Shown: positions 48,166 to 60,009, numbered from the stretch's first letter. The stretch is DNA of 64,000 nucleotides from Doris montereyensis (GCA_037039925.1 JAXRKP010001480.1:56912-120911); one strand, 5' to 3'. Notes: a model not told the origin generated them from the sequence alone. Program-made: numbers and translations.

Positions 48166-48375
48166 CGTTATTTTACAGAGCGGATTGGTAGCTCTTCTGC
48201 GTTTGGAGAATATATACAGAGTGGATCGCTAGCTCTTCCGCAACACCACCTTCCGTGAGCATGCTTCGCTTTCTCGAGCAAACGTTTTCCAGCCAGATCT
48301 ATCGAAACCGCTCTTCCAGCCAGATCTATACCGCTACCCGTACTCTTCCGTGAACATGACTTGCTTTCTCGAGCA
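48166..48375 (+). repeat. Duplicated segments between the two repeat blocks
   Basis: cagagcggattggtagctct recurs as cagagtggatcgctagctct, and a segment with tgctttctcgagcaaacg followed by ttttcca occurs at about 48267 and 48360. ccagccagatctat also occurs twice. Confidence 0.7.
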
Positions 48376-48722
48376 AACGTTTTCCACCAGCAACACCCTC
48401 CAACTAACAACCCATCACATGATTATGATCCCACCAGCAACACCCTCCAACCAACAACCCATCACATGATTATGATCCCACCAGCAACACCCTCCAACCA
48501 ACAACCCATCACATGATTATGATCCCATCAGCAACACCCTCCAACCAACAACAAACCACCCACCACATTATGATTATGATCTCACCAGCAACACCCTCCA
48601 ACCAACAACCAACTACCCACCACGTTATGATCCCACCAGCAACACCCTCCAACCAACAACCCATCACATTATGATCCCACCAGCAACATCCTCCAACCAA
48701 CAACCAACCACCCACACATTAT
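48376..48722 (+). repeat. Minisatellite of 44-57 bases, seven units
   Basis: Seven units of the form ccaccagcaacaccctccaa, ccaacaaccc, atcacatgattatgat, with length variation from short internal duplications (aaccacccacc) in units 4, 5 and 7. A reading of the - strand through it (MGGWLLVGGCC pattern) is a repeat artefact. Confidence 0.9.
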
Positions 48723-48832
48723 GATCTCACTCTGTAGCAATTAATCCTAACTCTGTAGCAATTAACGTGGTGTTAATTTAATCCTCACTCTTGCTACATC
48801 CTCACTCTGTAGCAATTAACGTGGTGTTAATT
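48723..48832 (-). repeat. Inverted copies of the 48041-48165 unit
   Basis: ctcactctgtagcaattaa and tcctcactctgtagcaatta are the reverse complement of the 44-base unit. The pair of blocks makes 48041-48832 a large inverted-repeat structure around the minisatellite. Confidence 0.8.
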
Positions 48833-50560
48833 AGATCTAGATCTAATCACTCGCACACTAACTCGGAAGGGGCATGTCATTAACTTTAAGCTCTTTGTGT
48901 GATCCTAATTTGATGCTACCATGTTTAAGAGTTATCTTTTCCTCACTGGCGAGCCCATTGTGTGATTAGCAATAATTATGGTTCCCCCCATCTACAGCAA
49001 ACTTGAGAGTTTGAAGTGACAACCTGTGCTCCGGCACTGCAGTCTCAAAATGCATAAATGACCCCGATTTATGATCAAATCCAAAGTTTTGATACAATTT
49101 AGCTCAGTTAAAAGCTTTGAGAGTTGTTTCATTGCTAACAATAACTCACCCCCAAAACAGTTCTGTAACCCTCTCACAATTAATTTACTCACAATTAATT
49201 TACTCACAATTAATTTATCTATAATCACTCTGACACCTTAATTAAAACACATGATGTCGCACAGACAGCACCACAGTCACACACTTTTATAGAAACAAAT
49301 TTTATAAAAGTCATGATTTTATTTATAAAATAACAACTTTCACAAACATGTTATTTTTCAATCTCATTCATGCTCATGCAAAGATTCAGACAACCTAGGA
49401 AACCACCTAGCCAATCCATTCACAAAATTCACTGTCTTTCTCACCAACTCAGAATATTTTAACTTTAAGTAGATTTTATAGTTAATTTCTTAGCTCCAGA
49501 TAAAAGCCCCACAAAAAATCTAGAACTAGATCTGAGAGTTGGGTGCTAGACTCCTAGTGCCTCGCACAGTCCCCACAAAGAGAGAGGAATTTTCTGTCAA
49601 CAACTAACAAGATTCAATTGACCGAAAAATTTATTACTTACCTTTGTAGAATCTAGATCTAGATTAGATTTTCTTCAGAATAAATATCTGGATCTTGATC
49701 TAGCTTCAGGCCTCATAAAATCTTAGTCTAGATCTAGATCTAGATCTAGCTCCTTGAAATGTCAACAACTAACAAGATTGAGGTTGTGTAGAAGAGAAAA
49801 TTTATATTATAGATAAAATATAAATAGTTAACTAACAAGAGCTAGGCTAGCTAGGTAGTACGTCAACTTCGTCTTGGTCTTCCCAGAAATCTGGACAATA
49901 TGAGTGTGACAGTTTAGTAACCTCAGGCGGAAGTTTCCTTCCTCAAGTATTTACTCTTTGATGCTAGCATATTTCATGCATGTAGAAGTAGTCAACAATA
50001 CCATAATTATCTTTCTAAATGAATTTACATACTTCCTTGAACTTTTTGCTCGAAGATATGCAATATAAATTTGTGACATACAATCTAGATCTAGATCTAG
50101 ATCTATATTATTTAAAAAAAAATATCAAGATGGAATCAAGATAGGCATATCTAGGACTTTTGATAGCCCAATGTCCGGATCGATACAGTCATTTCCTTCA
50201 GCTGATATCTAAACTGTGAATCTCACATCACCCATTCTACTTGTTTACATGGGGGTCAACCCTGAAGACATACCATCTTGATATCTTATCAAGTGTCTAC
50301 TTCTTTTTTACTCGTGCTACTGTTTTGAACTCTTAGAGTTATCTTCAAATTCAACATATTCCCGTTTTACAAGTTGATCTAGAATCTATTCAATGGGCGC
50401 AAAGAATACTGTTCTATTTGTACTAAGAATATTGATACTAGATCTACATATAGACCAAAGGCAGATCTAGATTCTAGGCCCAGATGGGATCTGGACTAGA
50501 TTGATATTATTAGTATTAGATTATAGTTCTCTTATTGTTATTATTATAATTTCAAGTTCA
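48833..50560. other. ADO upstream region with scattered AGATCT/CTAGAT tracts
   Basis: No gene recognised. Short alternating gatctagatcta tracts occur near 48834, 49657, 49725-49750, 50088-50104 and 50470-50500. A gtcaacaactaacaagatt segment occurs at 49596 and again at 49758. The ADO promoter should lie in the right part. Confidence 0.5.
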
Positions 50561-50587
50561 TAAAGATTCTATCCAATTCCATTGAAG

Positions 50588-51274
50588 ATGACTACTCCTA
50601 TACAATTTCTTCATAAATTGTGCAAGAGGACATTTAAACGTTTGACATCAGATGAAACCATAAATTTCAGTGAGATAAAAACTCATTTGAATAAAATTAG
50701 TGCCAAAGATGTTGGCTTTGATCCTTCAGTCTACAAGGAAAGTGAGTTAATCAAGAGAGGCAGAGCACCAGTTTCTTACATAGAACTCTACCAAGATGAA
50801 AATTCACATACAATGGCAATCTTTGTCATCAAGACAGGGGAATCTTTACCTCTTCATGACCATCCAGGAATGTTTGGATTGTTGAAAGTTATTTATGGGA
50901 ATATAAAGCTTACTTAGTGACACTGAAACAGACCCCCAGCCAATCCCTCAACACTTTCATGTGAAACCCCATGGAGGTTTAGTGAAAACTGTGATTAAAA
51001 ATCCTGATATCATTGCCTCGGCAGCCTGTGACTGTTCTGCTCTTACACCAAAGAAGGACAATTTTCATGAAATTCATCCATTAACAGAATTTGCAGCTTT
51101 TCTGGACATTTTAGTCCCCCATATAATCACATGGGCTGTCATTATTTTCGAGAACTTCAGGATCCAATTTCACCCTCAGACGATCGTAAATGGCTGCTAG
51201 AAATTCCAGAACCAAAACACTATTATTGTGACATGCTTCCATATAAAGGACCTGAACTTATTTCTTTTGACTAG
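50588..51274 (+). CDS. ADO: 2-aminoethanethiol (cysteamine/N-terminal cysteine) dioxygenase, intronless
   Basis: ADO is a cupin-type non-haem iron enzyme that oxidises cysteamine and N-terminal cysteines of proteins, acting as an oxygen sensor. The reading starts at ATG 50588 (MTTPIQFLHKLCKRTFKRL) and shows the family blocks: SYIELYQDENSHTMAIFVIK, LPLHDHPGMFGLLKVIYGN with the iron-binding H-x-H (about residues 90 and 92), QHFHVKPHGG, FHEIHPL, GCHYFREL (third iron ligand His) and a C-terminal YYCDMLPYKGPELISFD before TAG 51272-51274. About 229 residues; vertebrate ADO is longer at the N-terminus and is also single-exon. Two one-base frame breaks: near 50913 and at the C5 run 51116-51120, where one more C restores VPPY. 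I infer sequence error. Confidence 0.93.
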
Positions 51275-51520
51275 TTTTTAAGAGAATTTCATGCTCCATA
51301 ATTGCCTTTTTCTAAAGCAGGGGCCCAAATTTTGATTCTGTTTTGGTTTTTATCTTTTATCATTAATTAGTTAATATTACAGATAGTTTTACGGAACTTT
51401 CAAAAGCATTTTAAGAAAATTTCATATTATGTTATTTTTCATTTCTCTTGTTTACCAACACAAAACACATACTATAGTCTTATGGGTATACTTTTTACTC
51501 ATATCAAAATGCTGTCCATT

Positions 51521-51641
51521 AATAAATCCTATTTATACATGATGTAAATTAAAGCTAAAATTTCAAAAAGATGACTTTCATCTTAATCACTGCTTTTTTT
51601 TTTATCATTGTCCCTATCCCATCGTAGCAAATTTTAATAAA
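51521..51641 (+). terminator. Candidate polyadenylation signals of ADO
   Basis: AATAAA occurs at 51521-51526 and again at 51636-51641, 247 and 362 bases after the stop codon. A SINE starts just after the second. Either could serve. Confidence 0.5.
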
Positions 51642-51644
51642 CTT

Positions 51645-51915
51645 CTTTTAAGGCCATTACTGTCCTTGTAGCCGGAGCTTATCCCGGTTTCTATAACGTG
51701 AAATGGAGCAGGTGATAATAAATACCTGCTAGACAGGATGCTAACCTGTCATAAGTTTTTACTTCAAGCCGGTCCTGGTACATTTGCACCTGGGTTAAGT
51801 TGGAATAATGTGTGTTAAGTGTCTTTCCTAAGGAACACATCACAAGACCTAGCATTGTTAGGATTTGAGCCCTGGACATCATGATTCCAAGCCCAGCAGC
51901 TTAACCACAGATGCC
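51645..51915 (-). mobile_element. tRNA-derived SINE (family A), - orientation
   Basis: Near full-length copy: ggagcttatcccggtttcta, catttgcacctgggttaag, gtgttaagtgtctttcctaa, ggatttgagccctgg (box B region on the other strand) and agcttaaccacagatgccac (box A end). It abuts the 3' end of ADO. Confidence 0.8.
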
Positions 51916-51932
51916 ACTATGCAAACATATCA

Positions 51933-51935
51933 CAG

Positions 51936-51960
<25 letters not shown>
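51933..51960. repeat. Short (AT)n microsatellite
   Basis: Alternating AT tract of about 28 bases directly at the end of the SINE. Confidence 0.9.
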
Positions 51961-51967
<7 letters not shown>

Positions 51968-53925
51968 GCTGCATAAGTCGATGTTCAAGGGACTTTAAAA
52001 AGATCAACATGATGTAAATAATCGACTTAAGCAAGTGCTCAGTTACCTCCCCTGACAGGATTTTCATCTTAATTGTCTTGGGAATCATGATTATTCACTT
52101 GTGCTCACATGCATGTGATGTTGTTTTTGTGTCATTTTCCTTGCTCGAGTGATTGAGCGTAGTAGTAGTGGTAGAATACCGAGTGAAAGAGAAAAGTGGC
52201 GATGATGGAGTAGTATGTAAGAGTAAGAATGCGCATGCGATTAGGACCTCTGGGTTCAATTTTAAATTAATCGCCTGTTTTGTCAAGTGCTTCGCGGAGT
52301 TTGATCTACTACTATGTAATAATATTGATGCCGATGGCCGATAGAGTAAGTGATCCTTGGCACCTCCACCATTTTTCTACCCCCCTTCACACACACACAC
52401 ATGATGTGGTATGTACTGTATTACACAGCGTGTTGAAAAAGAAAGAGGCATACTATTCCCTGTCTCTCTCTCGCTCTTTCTCTCTCTCTCAATGCAGAGA
52501 ATACAATATAGGCCCATGTGACATAATATTATATGCTATAGTAATTGGTGGCCACCTCCTCCCACCCGCCCTGTTTCACTCTGACCGTTACAGTCGCAAA
52601 TGGGTACGATTGACTAGGAAGGAGAAAGGAGACAGACAACAGGCCATATGGTCAACCATATGCCAACACCTGAGCAGATTTTATTAACTTGCGCTAATTG
52701 GATATTGTGGTGTAGAGGAGGGCAACTGGATGAGCGTTTAATAATCATTAGCCCTTTTCAGGCAGATCTCATATCTTTGCATGCCGCTGGTCACTCTAAG
52801 CACACCTACACTAATGACGGGTCCCGTACATTTGCTTCACCCCGGCCTTCCGGCAAGACAACGCGTTAGTGTTGGGTCCTGTATAACTGCACTGCAGTGC
52901 ACTCAAAGACGGGTTTTGGGAATGCCTCTATTTTGACCAATTACGCTGATCAACCCACGCTGCACCAAACAGAGAAAGTCTATTATTCTTAAGGGGTCAA
53001 AGCGATAGTTCATTTCCGAGTCTAACACACACTCAATATATTTCTTATAAAAAGATACAAGTTCAGCGATCAGCAACAAAGGGACTTTGGTCTCTCAAAG
53101 GTCATGCACAAGAGGAAGGGCGGCTATTTGAAGTGTATAGATATTAGAAACTACAAGGGCTATCTTCCTACTGAATATAAAGGACTAAGGAGGGAGATTA
53201 ACATCCAGAAGGGGGAAGATGAAAAACCACTGGATTGCGTAAGGGGTGGAGGCTGTTTGGGAGGAGGGGGATTACTATTGAACTGTAGGAATGGGAAAAC
53301 CAAGAATACAAAACGATGGTCACTTATGTTATTGTAAAGGAGAAGAGAGAGTGATACTAGTGATAGACATAGGATGGGGAGGGAGATTTAAAAGCATGAG
53401 AAGCACGTAGCTGAGTTTAGGTGTTAGAGCGCGTTGACGCAGCTGGGGCGATAAACACTTGTGAAAGCACTAAACCGGGGGCCTGTTTCTTTCATCATGG
53501 GAATGTGTTACCTTTGCACATTGGACTCGGTCATGGGATTAGCGAAAGCTGCGGTTGGACATTTCCCTCTACAATTAGTATTATAGTTCCATCATTTTAT
53601 TTAGACGTGAGAATGAAAATTAGACCTTTAGAAATAAAGATGAATGCTGTTCATTGAAATCTACTACATAAAATTCGACACAGCTATTACAGCTATTATT
53701 GAATGACTGGAGTAAAACCTGACCATGCAACCACGTGCCCCTAAAAATGTGTTGGGGATGGGACCGTAAAAAACATTGACTTAGATAAAAATCAACTTAT
53801 GCAACGTTGACTTATGCAGCATCCACTGTATATGTATATGATTTAAGTGAACTGTCAAGATGAAATAAACCAGATAAAACTGAATTTGCACTAAACAATG
53901 CTTAAACTGAAATTATGCCAAGCTA
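51961..53925. other. Intergenic stretch without a recognised gene
   Basis: Open readings here (for example 53104-53337 and 52280-52687) show no conserved family features and no splice support. A short TC-rich tract lies near 52462-52492. Confidence 0.4.
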
Positions 53926-53929
53926 AAGT

Positions 53930-54208
53930 AAAGTTCCTTTCAAGGCCTATAGAGCCGGAGCTTATCCCGGTTTCTATAGCGTGCAGCGGAACAAGTGACA
54001 TAATCACCTCTCTGCCAGACGCCAGTCTGACGCAGGATTTTTACTCCCAAGCTAGTGCTTGTACCCATTTGCACCTGGGTAGAGTGGGGAAAGACGTGTT
54101 AAGTGTCTTTCCCAAGGAACACAACGTTGGACCTGGCATTGCTAGGATTCGAACTCAGGACCTCATGATCCCCAGTCCGGCAGCCCTAACCGCTCGGCCA
54201 CCGACACC
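53930..54208 (-). mobile_element. tRNA-derived SINE (family A), best-preserved copy
   Basis: Read from the right on the - strand, it begins ggtgtcggtggccgagcgg and has box A tggccgagcgg and box B gagttcgaatcc, resembling a Leu/Ser-type tRNA head. The body follows: tgttccttgggaaagacact, cccaggtgcaaatgggtac, gaggtgattatgtcac, tataga, and ccgggataagctccgg. It is the cleanest of six copies in the window. Confidence 0.85.
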
Positions 54209-54209
54209 A

Positions 54210-56045
54210 CTATGCCAAGCTAAAACTATTGGTAAACTGTAAGAAAAAAAGAAATTCTAAAATTTTCTTTTCTTCACCTTTATTATTAAATGTGCAATAA
54301 AATCAAAAGAATAATAGTTCTCATGTTGATGGAAGAGAAGGGGATAGGAGGGATAGGATGAGGGTAAGCAAATAATGCCTACTGTGCTATGATTGGCTGA
54401 TGAGTAGCCAGTGCCTTTTCCAAGGCTAGACATTCACAGTGCCTTTGCCACACATGTCAACGTTCCCAAGTCAAGTTTTTCAAATTAAATTTGTTTCATT
54501 GCCCTCACATTTCATGTGAAGATTAAATTGTTTTGTCAAATATTTCTGAAAGAAAACACAATGGCAATAAGCTGTAATTAATTGAAGATATGAACAAGAA
54601 AAACCCGTCCAAACAATGCAATTTACTGCATTCCAAATTTTACGCTCCTCGATCATCATTCAATTACCACTAGCACAACAGTTGGCGGTATAACGAGGTT
54701 TGAGTGTATATTACCAGTATACATAGTGCAAAAAGTCATATACTTTCATGAAACTGATCATAAATCAAAAGTTATTAAGCTTCTGCTCATGTTTTTTAGA
54801 ATATTGAATGTTTCAAGCTGTTAATTATTTTAGGAAGCCACATTCTGTTGCAATTGATTTATCCCTTAGAGATCAGATTTCTTTTCTTTTATAACAGTAG
54901 GTCATTTTTCACTTTTCAGAGATAGATTATTTGTCCAATATGACGGATAACATTTTTTACTAGTAATTATACTACTAGTGTGCTTTGTTTCATTTTCTTG
55001 ATCGTTTTTTCTGTTTCTGAATGAAATGAAGATTATTTGATAGGATTGGATGCAGACATTTTATGTATCCTTGTCCCCAAATGTTTGAGTCTTTAATTTA
55101 AAAAACCCATTTGAAACTGAATTCCAATGGTCGTGACAAATTTCCAGTGAGAACAAAATTTAAGTTTATTAATTATAAATAAAAAGAGCTTTGAATTTTA
55201 GGCCTATAGAATGTGTACAATTTTGTAAGTACTGAAATGGTTTTTTATTGTTGAAGATGATTTGAACTTATTTTGATATGGTATACAAAAAAATGCAATG
55301 CTTGTTCAGCCAACTGCACTGCTCTTTTTATCAACATTATTAGGCTTGTATAATTATAGAAAAACATAATAAAGTAAGAACAACATAAATGTGAATGTCA
55401 TAGATATTTTTATGTTTTTTTTTTCTTTTTGAAGTCCAGAACTGAAATAATTTGTTCTTTTTGTTATAAGATAACTGACTAACTCGATTACAGAATATTA
55501 CCATTAGTAGTGTTGTTAGGGCACATAATTTTTGAATTTAGATGAAAGGAATAGGAGTAATGACGTTTGATTTTAATTTGAAGTGTTTCATAATTTATAA
55601 TTAAGGTATACAGTGCTACTGCATAGTTTAAATTTTGTTGACAATTTGTTTCACAGTCTCACACTTTGTCTTGGGTGAAATTCTATCATCATCACTATAA
55701 TGTTTGAGGGCGGAATATACATCGTTGTTACGCATTTGGCAGCTTTTGTAGTAGAAACTAAAAGTTTTAATGATCATATTTTCATAGATTGGATACTTTT
55801 AATATGTTAGTTTCAGATGACTAATATAGTTTGTATATCAGTGTCAGATGAAGTAAAAAAACCCCATCCCGAACTTTAACACCATTTAGAAAAAAAAACC
55901 CAACTTAAGAACAGTTCAATATTTGAAGGTGAAATTTGTTATTCAAAAATGCTAATCATACTTGAATAAAGTGCACCAAGTTTTATTGTACAGTGTATTT
56001 AGTAAATTATTGACTAAACTAGTAAACTGTGTCACCTACAAACTT
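54210..56045. other. AT-rich intergenic stretch
   Basis: No gene, RNA or clear repeat seen. The mariner remnant follows on the right. Confidence 0.4.
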
Positions 56046-56049
56046 GCAA

Positions 56050-56800
56050 TATCACGTCAAAATATGTGTCTTGAATCCAACATTGATAACAGTAATTTGA
56101 TATGTTCAATTAGATTACCGTTCTGTTCCCAAGCTATTCGCTGTATTTTCTTCCAAGATTGTACTGATTTTCTTATTTCAACTGACATAATTTCTTCCCA
56201 ATATTCTGAAATAAGCTCATTTTCTGTGAATTTCTCTGTTCTTCCAACATAAACCTTTTCAGAAAGTAAACCCCATAGTGAATATTCCATTTCAAATTAG
56301 AAGATTGTGGAGGTCACTCATCCTGTCTTATGAAGTTAAGAGTGTTGTCTGATAAGAACTGTGTTAAACAACTGTGTGGAAAATTGCCCCATTTTGCTGA
56401 AATATGAAATTAACCAGCAGGTAAAGGCGCTTACATCTTACGATCCGGCAGGTTTTTTCCTCAAGAAATTTGTCGACACTTTGTGTATTCACTTTCGTCT
56501 TAGAAGTGTATACTAGTATCAGTTTTTCCATGCCAGAAAATTCCTACTGACACCATTATGTTTGTGGAAAATCTTGAGGTCTCACAATACGGCCTCTCCA
56601 CACTTAATGTCATTTTTACTGAGTCCGACATCACATCGTTATGAAGATTGTATGCAATTTCCAACGTAAAATCTTTCTCATCGGTAAAAACAATGCACTT
56701 TAGAACATCAGTTTCAAACTGATCTAAAAGCTTTCTTCATCGAGTTATTATTCTTTTTGCTTTGATGGTGCAGTTCAGTTGAAGAACATGGCAGAGATTG
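56050..56800 (-). pseudogene. mariner/Tc1-type transposase, decayed C-terminal part
   Basis: On the - strand: QFETDVLKCIVFTDEKDFTL, the block with the first catalytic Asp (near 56700-56660), VSVGIFWHGKTDT, then FQQNGAIFHT, where family members have FQQDGAPAHT, so the second Asp is Asn; then PPQSSNL, where PPQSPDLNP is usual, so the third Asp is also Asn; then MEYSLWGLLSEKVYVGR and IRKSVQSWKK. Frames shift between the pieces and stops occur. The N-terminal DNA-binding half was not found. Clearly inactive. Confidence 0.8.
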
Positions 56801-57781
56801 ACAGTTTATTCATGGCTTTTGAATCACTAGAGTAGTCAGAAAACCATACTGGGGGTAGATCTTGGAATAATGAAATGCTATGTTTTCGAAGTTTCTAATT
56901 AAAATGTTTTTATAGTTTGACAACTGATCAGCACAATAGATTCTAGATATTTCTGGTTTGTTGTCTGACTAGGGTTATACCCAAAGCGCCACGTGTTTGT
57001 TCTGTCTTTATTAATGGAGTTGTCACTTATTGTCATGTTTCGCCCAGCACAATGTAATGAATTTTGTATAACATTGTAAAGAGAATGAAATTCTATACAT
57101 GCCAAATTTCATGTCCACGAGTTAAGAAGTTAAATTTTTTTGCCTTCAATGTTTGGGACCTTGTTTTTTTCCTCATCTTATAGATATACAAAGTATATAT
57201 ATCATCTGTGAAACTGTCTAAACATGCAAATCCGTGTGACTTAATTTTTTAGGAGAAGCAAAAAACGTAATAAATCATCGAATATGGCTGCAAACACTAT
57301 GGTATGCTTTTTGAATTTCAATTTAAAAACTGATTTAGTCTTTGGAATCTAGTGATTGGAAAAATAATCTGTTGTGCACAAAATGGACTCATACGGCTAG
57401 AGTTGAACTTTTTGAAAGATCTAAACAAGTAAGTCTGCTCATTGACTTATGAGGTTAGAGTATCAAGGCAGTAAGGAAAACAGAAATCTTCGTCTACATA
57501 ATGTGCTTAATTTGAGCTTCTTTACTGGTTTAAGGCCTTTTATATTTATGAAGACAAGAAAGAAACATACATTTGATCATTTAATGATAAATTTCATATC
57601 CCTCACATGTATATCATGGACTTGTGTGTTCAGACAGTTTCACCGACATATATAAAGTATGGTTGGATTTGAATGATATACTGTATGATAGAGGTGATCG
57701 GGAAAGTTACTGTTAGATGTTTGAGAAAGAATACAAGTTTTTCCAAAATTGCTTCATGCATGGATAGTGGTCATCAGTGAT
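56801..57781. other. Intergenic stretch, no recognised gene
   Basis: AT-rich; part may belong to the mariner element's lost N-terminal half, but no terminal inverted repeats could be paired by eye. Confidence 0.3.
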
Positions 57782-57782
57782 G

Positions 57783-57876
<94 letters not shown>
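57782..57876. repeat. (AT)n microsatellite
   Basis: Alternating AT tract of about 90 bases. Confidence 0.97.
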
Positions 57877-57878
<2 letters not shown>

Positions 57879-57973
57879 GTGTGACAGCTTGGTCTAGAAG
57901 GTTTGTATTAAGTTCTAAGTTTAAATATAATGGAATAACATTTGGTTGTTTATAGCTTTAAAGTTAAAGGAAA

Positions 57974-58252
57974 TTATAACTTTGTCCCTGGCTCTATGTT
58001 CTTCCAAAGGTATTCATCCTCATTGTTCCATGTCGGTTTTGGTGTGATACTTTTCTTTATGATGTAATGTATAATTTTGTTTGACAAAATGGACTGCATT
58101 CTTTGTTTTTTTGGTATTATTTTATGTGTGTGAATGTATGTTTGGTGCTGTGGGTCAACATAGTTACCATTTAGACTGATTTTATTGAAGACTTGCTGGA
58201 TTTCTTGTGTGGCAAAGGAGCAAATATCTGTCAATTCAGCCCAGTGTGTCAT
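57974..58252 (-). CDS. 92-codon reading of unknown family
   Basis: The - strand reads from MTHWAELTDICSFATQEIQQ to WNNEDEYLWKNIEPGTKL and a stop. Composition is balanced and soluble-like, less biased than random AT-rich readings nearby, and the C-terminus looks like a true protein end. I recognise no family, see no signal peptide or membrane segment, and cannot place an upstream exon. It may be a small gene, a last exon, or chance. Confidence 0.3.
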   Translation of the reverse strand: MTHWAELTDICSFATQEIQQVFNKISLNGNYVDPQHQTYIHTHKIIPKKQRMQSILSNKIIHYIIKKSITPKPTWNNEDEYLWKNIEPGTKL

Positions 58253-58259
58253 TTTAGAA

Positions 58260-60009
58260 TGTTATTAATATATTATTTACTCACCGTATTCTAAAGCTAA
58301 AGATAGAATAATAGAATGTTTACACAAAGAATATTCATCTATCTACAAAATTGAAGCTACACATGTGATTGAGTCTATGTAATGTAAAGTGAATAAAAGT
58401 AAGCTGCATTTTCTTTTACACATGTATGTGTTTATGTATCTATATATATAATTATAAGTTGGTCGATCTTTGTTTGCCAAAGGCTCTGTTGATAGGCCAC
58501 TAAAATAAGATTAGAATAATCTTTTGCATGTAGGCTTTCAAATTAACTCCAAATCGTTTTTTTGAGAAAATGTTCTGCCAAAAGTGACATTGAATCAATG
58601 TTAACTTCATTGTTTTTTCCATTTTTGTGAGTATCATTTTCATTTAGCTAGCCCGCCATTTTTACCTGGTGTTGCCGGGTAATTAAAAAGTTGGAATAGT
58701 ACTTCATACGTACCTGCGTAACCTCAGAATTGAATACTAACCTGATCTTATAATCGTACTTGTCATCACCCAAGGTGTAATATGCCTGTTTTTTATATTT
58801 GTGTAATTTTTCTCTTGTGTCACATCATGTGCTGTTAGTGTTGACATATATAGGTAGAATGTTTTCTTTGGTTTTTGAATGTCTTAATGCACTTCTGATG
58901 AAAATGATCAGGTGTTACTATGTAAGGCAAGCTAAAGTTGATCAAAACTTTGATTTATTAAAATTTATTGCAAATTTAATGTCAGTAGAAAATAGTTTCT
59001 ATATTATAATTAAGATAAAGATTGTTTGTATCTGTACAATTTTCTTTACTGTGACTGTGATAATGAGAGGAATTTGTTTTTCTTCTTAAGTTTACTTTGT
59101 GTCAGTTTCCTCATCATTAATATTACAGTAATAGAGAAAACAAAAGCACGTTTATATGATAACAGATAAATGTAAAAATTGATAAACTGATTTGCTGTTG
59201 CCATTTCTATTACTATCCTTGCTGTTAATGTTAAAAATAAAACAAAGGTGATGCTTAACAAAGTTACTGATGTCTTTGCTTTAGTTTTTCATGCAATTCA
59301 GGGTTAAGACCTGTTTCAAGTGTTTCCGTGGAGTGTATGTATTATGTGCATGTTTTCTAATGATCAATCGCTTATTTCTGTTTTTCTGTGGATAACATAA
59401 TCCGTTCGTTGTTTATCTTTTGCGTATCAGTCATATTCTTTTCAAGCATGCTATAAGGTGCAAATTTTGTCAACTACACATCACATATTTTGCCGTCACT
59501 GATCCACAGTTGGTCAAGACACATGGGCGATAGTAAATGGTAACTCATTTGTCTTAGCCAGGGTTAAACTCACTTGATATGAATTTCATTATTTTTTGTC
59601 ATATTGTTTTTATAATTCATGCAATGCCATGGCCAAGGGAGTAAAGTTTCCTCAATTTTTGGTTGATTAATTTACCTCATTCTTGCTGATGATAATGATA
59701 GGATCAACAGATGCCAATAAATGTCCCATCTCACTGGGTGACATCCTGAAGTATGTGAGCGGCTGTCAGGGCTGTTGGTAGGTGCTACTTCTTTTCTCTC
59801 ATTCTTTTACACGTCTTTCTTTCATCTTGCTGTTTCCTTTTAATTCACCCTGACATTACTGCATATGGTAGACAGGCTAGACTTCAAAGAAGCAAATGAA
59901 TCCTGAAGTATTCATAATACATGTACTTTGCTCCGTCCAGTTCCAAATGTCTCACTCTCAACACATAATGAAAAACTCCAAACTCGACAAAGATGTTTCC
60001 TTCAAAGAT
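58260..60009. other. Intergenic stretch with one short repeat
   Basis: AT-rich, no gene recognised, apart from the family D repeat at 59765-59905 listed separately. Confidence 0.4.
59765..59905 (+). repeat. Short dispersed repeat (family D)
   Basis: Third copy: ggtaggtgctacttctttt, ctttctttcatcttgctgtt and taattcaccctgacattact, colinear with 15690-15800 and 31720-31870. Confidence 0.55.

Noticed and set aside
48509..48715. Gly/Trp/Val-rich repeated - strand reading
   Set aside because: Produced by the minisatellite; no start context or conserved fold.
54140..54208. Possible Leu/Ser tRNA gene on the - strand
   Set aside because: Good boxes, but it is the head of a SINE with five other copies in the window, and no 3' half of a mature tRNA follows.
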